A DNA stretch of 64,000 bases from Sandaracinus sp964481145 (GTDB lineage: Bacteria > Myxococcota_A > Polyangia > Polyangiales > Sandaracinaceae), in the NCBI GenBank assembly GCA_964481145.1, contig CAYZTA010000005.1, positions 62,001 to 126,000 on the forward strand. Direction: 5' to 3'. The position numbers and the translations under genes are program-made. Below, in pieces: positions 63,874-64,000 of this stretch (position 1 is the first letter of the stretch; each line of letters starts with the position of its first letter). Below the pieces are notes generated by a model, which did no database searches, was not told the origin of the DNA, and saw only the letters and a list, made by a program, of their open reading frames with translations.

Positions 63874-64000
63874 CTATCGCTTGCGCCTCGCATCATCGGA
63901 GCCGATCGGCACCCCATAGAGCTCGAGCCGATGATCGATGAGTCGATAGCCCAGCTGCTCCGCGATCTTCTTTTGCAGCGCTTCGATCTCGGGGCTCGTG
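63874..64000 (-). CDS. Fur-family regulator, 3' end only
   Basis: The minus strand reads, in frame to the stop at 63874-63876, TSPEIEALQKKIAEQLGYRL then IDHRLELYGVP, the C-terminal signature of Fur-like proteins. The gene extends past the window edge. It is on the same strand as trmO and six bases or less from it, so it may share its transcript. Confidence 0.7.
   Translation of the reverse strand, partial: TSPEIEALQKKIAEQLGYRLIDHRLELYGVPIGSDDARRKR

Overview
The window looks like chromosomal DNA of a myxobacterium-like Myxococcota member (Polyangia, perhaps near Sandaracinaceae). The evidence is high GC, dense G/C-ending codons, many Asp- and Cys-rich lipoproteins, FHA-decorated Tad pilus genes, two-component and GGDEF/EAL signalling proteins, and a C-rich core genome. 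The taxonomic call is an inference from gene content; no rRNA is present. One 100-N scaffold gap (49711-49810) shows this is a draft short-read assembly.

Layout. 1-4.3 kb: the end of a DUF2079-type membrane protein, dnaA, and a 750-bp gene-free stretch upstream of dnaA that is the best oriC candidate. 4.4-7.8 kb: an ECF sigma/anti-sigma pair, two striking G-loop hairpins, and a beta-propeller lipoprotein. 7.8-12.8 kb: an alpha/beta hydrolase, glutathione synthase, an orphan DNA methyltransferase, gamma-glutamyltransferase and a small membrane protein. 12.8-17.4 kb: the glyoxylate shunt (aceB-aceA) and an MFS exporter. 17.4-23.7 kb: surface lipoproteins, including a Cys-rich protein and a vWA/PPC protein. 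23.7-30.7 kb: glycine decarboxylase subunit 2, a GAF-GGDEF-EAL protein, a spermidine-synthase-like protein, an Rpn nuclease with a predicted intragenic short product, a degenerate 42-bp tandem repeat, and a methyltransferase.

30.8-38.0 kb: a Fur-family regulator, a DksA-like protein, then a compact unit made of a TonB-domain/His-rich/TonB-dependent-receptor fusion, two lipoproteins of unknown function and an APC permease. It reads as a metal or metal-ligand import locus. 38.1-50.8 kb: a complete-looking Tad (Flp) pilus operon with two Flp-like pilins, prepilin peptidase, TadE-like pseudopilin, CpaB, secretin CpaC, TadB and TadC, two different CpaF ATPases and three FHA-type proteins. 50.9-64 kb: a hybrid histidine kinase, ligA, several conserved proteins, an AGMO-like hydroxylase, rtcA, a ketopantoate-reductase-like protein, a UvrD-family helicase, a SIMPL protein, a DUF2914-like protein, trmO, and the 3' end of a second Fur-family gene.

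The observations I rate highest are the Rpn gene with a Shine-Dalgarno-preceded internal start (possible self-encoded antitoxin), the two-ATPase/three-FHA Tad locus, the His-rich TonB fusion locus, the paired G-loop hairpins, and proof from an exact 55-base overlap that the scaffold gap is an assembly artefact whose removal restores one open reading frame.
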